Shown piece by piece: positions 61,228-64,000 of a DNA stretch of 64,000 nucleotides (position 1 is its first letter; each line of letters begins with the position of its first letter). A program made the position numbers and the translations under genes. This stretch comes from Hyphomicrobium sp. LHD-15. Lineage in GTDB: Bacteria > Pseudomonadota > Alphaproteobacteria > Rhizobiales > Hyphomicrobiaceae. The stretch lies in the NCBI RefSeq assembly GCF_031157355.1, contig NZ_JAVIFT010000002.1, forward strand, positions 1-64,000, written 5' to 3'. Under the pieces are notes generated by a model. It saw only the letters and a list, made by a program, of their open reading frames with translations, was not told the DNA's origin and searched no databases.

Positions 61228-63135
61228 TCACTCGGCCGAAGCCGTGGTGCGCGGAACCTCAAAGACCCAGAACGAACCGCCTTGGCTCACCTGCTTGGTC
61301 TGATCGGCCATGTCACCGCCCCACAGCGGCACGGCGCCGCCGTAGCCCGATGCGATGCCGATGTACTGCTTGCCATCTAGCTCCCAGGTGACGGGCTGAG
61401 ACACGACGCCGGAGCCGGTCTGGAACTTCCACAGCTCCTTGCCGGACTTGGCGTCGAGAGCCTTCACGAAGCCGTCGCTGGTGCCGGTCAGGACCCAGCC
61501 ACCCTTGGTCGTGAGCGTGCCGGCCCAGAGCGGCATCTCTTCCTTGTGCTCCCAGACGATCTTGCCGTTGGTCGGATCGAGTGCGCGAAGCACGCCGACG
61601 TGGGTGTCGAACTGGCGCTTGATGCGGAAGCCTTGACCGAGATAGGCAGCACCCTTCTTGTAGGCGATGTTCTCGGTCCAATAGTCTTCCGACCAGTCGT
61701 TCGACGGGATGTAGAAGAGCTTGGTTTCCTGGTTATAGGACATCGGCATCCAGTTGGTGCCGCCGAGGAAGTTCGGCGTCACCTTGATCGCCTGGCCCTT
61801 GGTCTCGCCTGCTGCGGGAGCCGGCGGACGCTGGCCTTCAACCTCGTTCGGGCGGCCCGTCGCGAGATCCCAACCCGTTGCCCAGCTGATGTTCGGGACG
61901 AACGGATAGATGCCAAGCGCGGTGCCGGCCTGCTTCGAGATCTTGCCGTCGCGGGCCGTCAGCTTGTCGATGTCGGTGATGAACAAGAAGCCGTTGCGAT
62001 CGGCGTGGGCGCCGGCGCGGATGGTCTTGCCGTCCTTCTCCATCTCGAACAGCGTGATCGGGTTGTTACCCGAATAGTCCCACGCATCGTTCGGCGTGTG
62101 CTGGAAGAAGCCAACCGGCTCGCCCGTCGACGGCTCGATGTAGACTTGACCCGACGTGTAGAGGCTGTCGTACGGCTTCCAGTCTCCGTTCGGACCCGAA
62201 CGGTAGTGGTGGTTCCATGGAGCCGGATTGCCGGTGCCGATGACGATGGTGTTGGTCTTTTCGTCATAGGTTGCCGACTGCCAGGGCGCGCCGCCGCCGT
62301 GGTTCCAGGCCTCGACCTTGCCGCCATCCTTGTTGTTCGGCCACGACGGGGCCTTGGGATCGCCGGTGGGCGTCGAGTCCTTGCCGTTCAGGCGACCCTT
62401 GTGGCCTTCGACGAGGGGACGCATCCAGATTTCCTCGCCGGTGTCCGGATCGCGCGCATAGAGGCGACCGACGACACCGAACTCGTCGCCCGACGAGCCG
62501 TGGATCAGGAGCACCTTGCCGGTCTTCTTGTCCTTGATGATGTTCGGCGCGCCGGTCATCGTGTAGCCGGCAGTGTGGTCCTCGAACTTCTTGCTCCAGA
62601 CGACCTTACCGGTCTTGCGATCCAGAGCGACAATGCCCGCATCGAGCGTGCCCATGTAGAACTTGTCGCCGTAAAGCGCGCCGCCACGATTGACGACGTC
62701 GCAGCAGGGGCGGATGTCGTCGGGCAAGCGGTGCGAATAGGACCAGAGGCGCTTACCGGTCTTGGCATCGAGCGCGAACGCACGCGAATAGGAGGCGGTG
62801 ACGTAGATCACGCCGTCGTGCACGAGCGCTTGCGTCTCCTGGCCACGCTGCTTCTCGTCGCCGAACGAGAACGACCAGGACGGCTTCATCTGGCCGATGT
62901 TGTCGACGTTGATCTGATCGAGCGTGCTGTAGCGATGGTTGCGAACACCCATGCCCCAGCTCACCACATCGCCCGTGGTGCTCTCGTCGTTGAGGATGTC
63001 CTCCCACGTCACCGGCTTGCTGCCGGCGGTTTCCGCAGAGCTCGGAATGCTCGAAGTGAAAACGGCAATTGCAAGGGTGGATGCGGCCGCAAAAAGGCTC
63101 GCGTTGACGCCCCGAAGGGGGTGTCTACGTTGCAT
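61228..63135 (-). CDS. PQQ-dependent alcohol dehydrogenase, periplasmic (methanol/ethanol dehydrogenase family)
   Basis: A 635-residue eight-bladed propeller enzyme from the ATG at 63135, which follows GGGAGAAACGCC. A signal peptide ends around SSIPSSAETA. The adjacent disulphide Cys144-Cys145 (IRPCCDVVNRGG), metal ligands Glu218 (GSSGDEFGVVG) and Asn303 (GTGNPAPWN), and catalytic Asp353 (PNDAWDYSGNN) are present. Two residues after Asp353 is Ser, where lanthanide (XoxF/ExaF) enzymes have Asp and MxaF has Ala, so Ca2+ use and an ethanol-type role are favoured. It needs PQQ made elsewhere and probably feeds PedF. Confidence 0.95.
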   Translation of the reverse strand: MQRRHPLRGVNASLFAAASTLAIAVFTSSIPSSAETAGSKPVTWEDILNDESTTGDVVSWGMGVRNHRYSTLDQINVDNIGQMKPSWSFSFGDEKQRGQETQALVHDGVIYVTASYSRAFALDAKTGKRLWSYSHRLPDDIRPCCDVVNRGGALYGDKFYMGTLDAGIVALDRKTGKVVWSKKFEDHTAGYTMTGAPNIIKDKKTGKVLLIHGSSGDEFGVVGRLYARDPDTGEEIWMRPLVEGHKGRLNGKDSTPTGDPKAPSWPNNKDGGKVEAWNHGGGAPWQSATYDEKTNTIVIGTGNPAPWNHHYRSGPNGDWKPYDSLYTSGQVYIEPSTGEPVGFFQHTPNDAWDYSGNNPITLFEMEKDGKTIRAGAHADRNGFLFITDIDKLTARDGKISKQAGTALGIYPFVPNISWATGWDLATGRPNEVEGQRPPAPAAGETKGQAIKVTPNFLGGTNWMPMSYNQETKLFYIPSNDWSEDYWTENIAYKKGAAYLGQGFRIKRQFDTHVGVLRALDPTNGKIVWEHKEEMPLWAGTLTTKGGWVLTGTSDGFVKALDAKSGKELWKFQTGSGVVSQPVTWELDGKQYIGIASGYGGAVPLWGGDMADQTKQVSQGGSFWVFEVPRTTASAE

Positions 63136-63218
63136 GGCGTTTCTCCCAAATAAGTTTTTCAAAGGCGAACTATTTCGTCGCCGGTTTGCAAAAATCAGAA
63201 ATGCCAGACAAACGTCTA

Positions 63219-63234
63219 TTCGCCTTTTGGCGAA
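63219..63234. promoter_or_regulatory. Inverted repeat TTCGCC-tttt-GGCGAA upstream of the dehydrogenase
   Basis: Perfect 6-bp arms with a 4-base centre, 84 bases before the dehydrogenase start. It could be an operator or a leader hairpin. Confidence 0.45.
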
Positions 63235-63287
63235 ACCGGCTCAATTGTCGGCCATTCCTAGACGAATGTATAAGAGGCCTGTTCCTA

Positions 63288-63312
63288 TTACTCCCTGCTA
63301 GACAGGGAGTAA
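63288..63312. promoter_or_regulatory. Perfect 10-bp inverted repeat upstream of the dehydrogenase
   Basis: TTACTCCCTG and CAGGGAGTAA flank a 5-base centre, about 150-180 bases before the dehydrogenase start. No T run follows on either strand, which speaks for an operator rather than a terminator. Confidence 0.6.
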
Positions 63313-63551
63313 CTCCCAGTTACAATCATACTATTGCAACGCGCCCGTAAAAATGCCCCGATCCCTAGCTAGGTCGCGGGCAGCCCGGCTGGTGTCGAGC
63401 CCTTTCCGCTGGCCGATTTCATCGCTCAGGGCTGGGTAGGAATTGGTCTCAGCCTCGTCGCTTCGGGCCGGGGAGATGTGCTAAACACAATAATCCTACG
63501 TCGGACGGTCAATCCCAAAGAACACGCCCGAACCCCAAGCCACTTTTCAAA

Positions 63552-63581
63552 CGACCCATGTTTTAAGACGCTCATGGGTCG
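63552..63581. promoter_or_regulatory. Perfect 9-bp inverted repeat upstream of the glycosyltransferase
   Basis: CGACCCATG and CATGGGTCG flank a 12-base centre, 39 bases before the glycosyltransferase ATG. Confidence 0.5.
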
Positions 63582-63619
63582 AACTTCGCTGGAGATCCCA
63601 CGAATTACAGGCCTGATTG

Positions 63620-64000
63620 ATGAGTAACGGTTTGCGTATTGCAATCACTGTCTGCACACGTGACAGGCGGGAACTTTTACAACTCTGCCTGGAATCGATC
63701 CTCCGGCTTGAGGTTCCTCAAAACATTCAGCCTGTTGTCGTTGTCGTTGAGAACAACGCTTCGCCCGCCTCCCAAGTGTTCGTTGAAGATCTTGCACGGG
63801 GCGCAGCTGCGCCGTGGAAGATCATTTACGGCCATGAACCCACGCTCGGCATTCCCATTGCGCGGAACCGGTCGCTCGACATCGCGCTCCGTGAAAAACC
63901 GGATTGGATTGCGTTCGTCGACGACGATGAGACCGTCGATCCAAAGTGGCTCGAACGGATGCTTGTTGCCGCCGAGGAGTTTCGCTGTGACGTCCTGCAC
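63620..64000 (+). CDS. Family-2 glycosyltransferase, N-terminal part (runs off right edge)
   Basis: An open frame from ATG 63620 to the window edge (127 codons). It starts RIAITVCTRDRRELLQLCLE, the nucleotide-sugar-binding opening of GT-A family-2 enzymes, followed by VVVVVENNA, LGIPIARNRSLD and the metal-binding AFVDDDETVD. The DDD triplet supports an active transferase that uses an NDP-sugar. The acceptor cannot be told from the fragment. No ribosome-binding site is obvious upstream of the ATG. Confidence 0.85.
   Translation, partial: MSNGLRIAITVCTRDRRELLQLCLESILRLEVPQNIQPVVVVVENNASPASQVFVEDLARGAAAPWKIIYGHEPTLGIPIARNRSLDIALREKPDWIAFVDDDETVDPKWLERMLVAAEEFRCDVLH

Larger units (their letters stand above)
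63136..63619. other. Intergenic promoter region of the quinoprotein module
   Basis: About 480 bases between the divergent dehydrogenase and glycosyltransferase genes. It carries three clear inverted repeats (63219, 63288 and 63552) but no gene or RNA that I can support. Confidence 0.5.

Noticed and set aside
61546-63153. A 535-residue open frame antisense to the PQQ dehydrogenase
   Set aside because: Val/Arg/Ala-rich shadow of a real gene with full family motifs on the other strand.

Overview
The window looks like a chromosomal segment of an alphaproteobacterium of the order Hyphomicrobiales (Rhizobiales), with high G+C (about 60-65% in the genes I counted). Supporting signs are an Hsp20-DUF1150 pair, a hisS-hisZ-hisG cluster with the short, HisZ-dependent HisG, and a tRNA-His gene with no encoded G-1 and an A discriminator. 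Small secreted proteins typical of the group are also present. A periplasmic PQQ alcohol dehydrogenase with a PedF-type cytochrome c fits a methylotroph-like or alcohol-oxidising member such as a Hyphomicrobium relative; the genus is inference. I see no prophage, insertion sequence, CRISPR array or rRNA.

Layout. 1-6.1 kb: the 5' end of a secreted Ala/Pro-rich protein (minus strand, runs off the left edge), a Crp/Fnr regulator, and a minus-strand iron unit (TonB siderophore receptor, PiuC-type 2OG hydroxylase, FMN alpha-hydroxy-acid dehydrogenase). 6.5-11.8 kb: tRNA-His, a PAS-like histidine kinase and a Fe3+ ABC transporter (binding protein plus double permease, no ATPase here) with a candidate Irr box. 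11.8-19.5 kb: YceI/cytochrome b561, a His-rich secreted protein, an OafA-type acyltransferase, a methyltransferase, the propionyl-CoA carboxylase beta subunit and a VOC protein. 19.9-26 kb: a winged-helix-like protein, hsp20-DUF1150 behind a heat-shock promoter, and hisG/hisZ/hisS. 26-41 kb: rlmN with two 4-TM paralogues, argG, several small secreted proteins, an MHYT-GGDEF-EAL protein, TfoX-like, cupin, and the GTPase TypA. 41-48 kb: an NTF2-like protein, a TetR/monooxygenase divergent pair with twin operators, a secreted NlpC/P60-like protein and a YbaL-type antiporter. 48-58 kb: tRNA-Ser with a duplicated 3' flank, GNAT/YjhX, a secreted amidohydrolase, a GFA protein, DUF2946 plus a second TonB receptor, and an autotransporter. 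58-63.2 kb: a minus-strand periplasmic quinoprotein module. The right edge carries the start of a family-2 glycosyltransferase.

The most coherent system is the quinoprotein cluster at 58.4-63.2 kb. A PQQ alcohol dehydrogenase (Ca-type metal site inferred) is followed by a strong terminator. After it come five tightly packed genes, all with signal peptides: a secreted pentapeptide-repeat protein, an uncharacterised protein, cytochrome c-550 PedF, a SoxYZ-like carrier and a second uncharacterised protein. Iron supply is the second theme: two siderophore receptors, PiuC and a Fe3+ transporter. Regulation readable from sequence includes an RpoH promoter, an ICE-like box, twin TetR operators and several perfect inverted repeats upstream of genes. 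Starts were moved inward from the longest reading frame wherever a Shine-Dalgarno sequence or family length argued for it.
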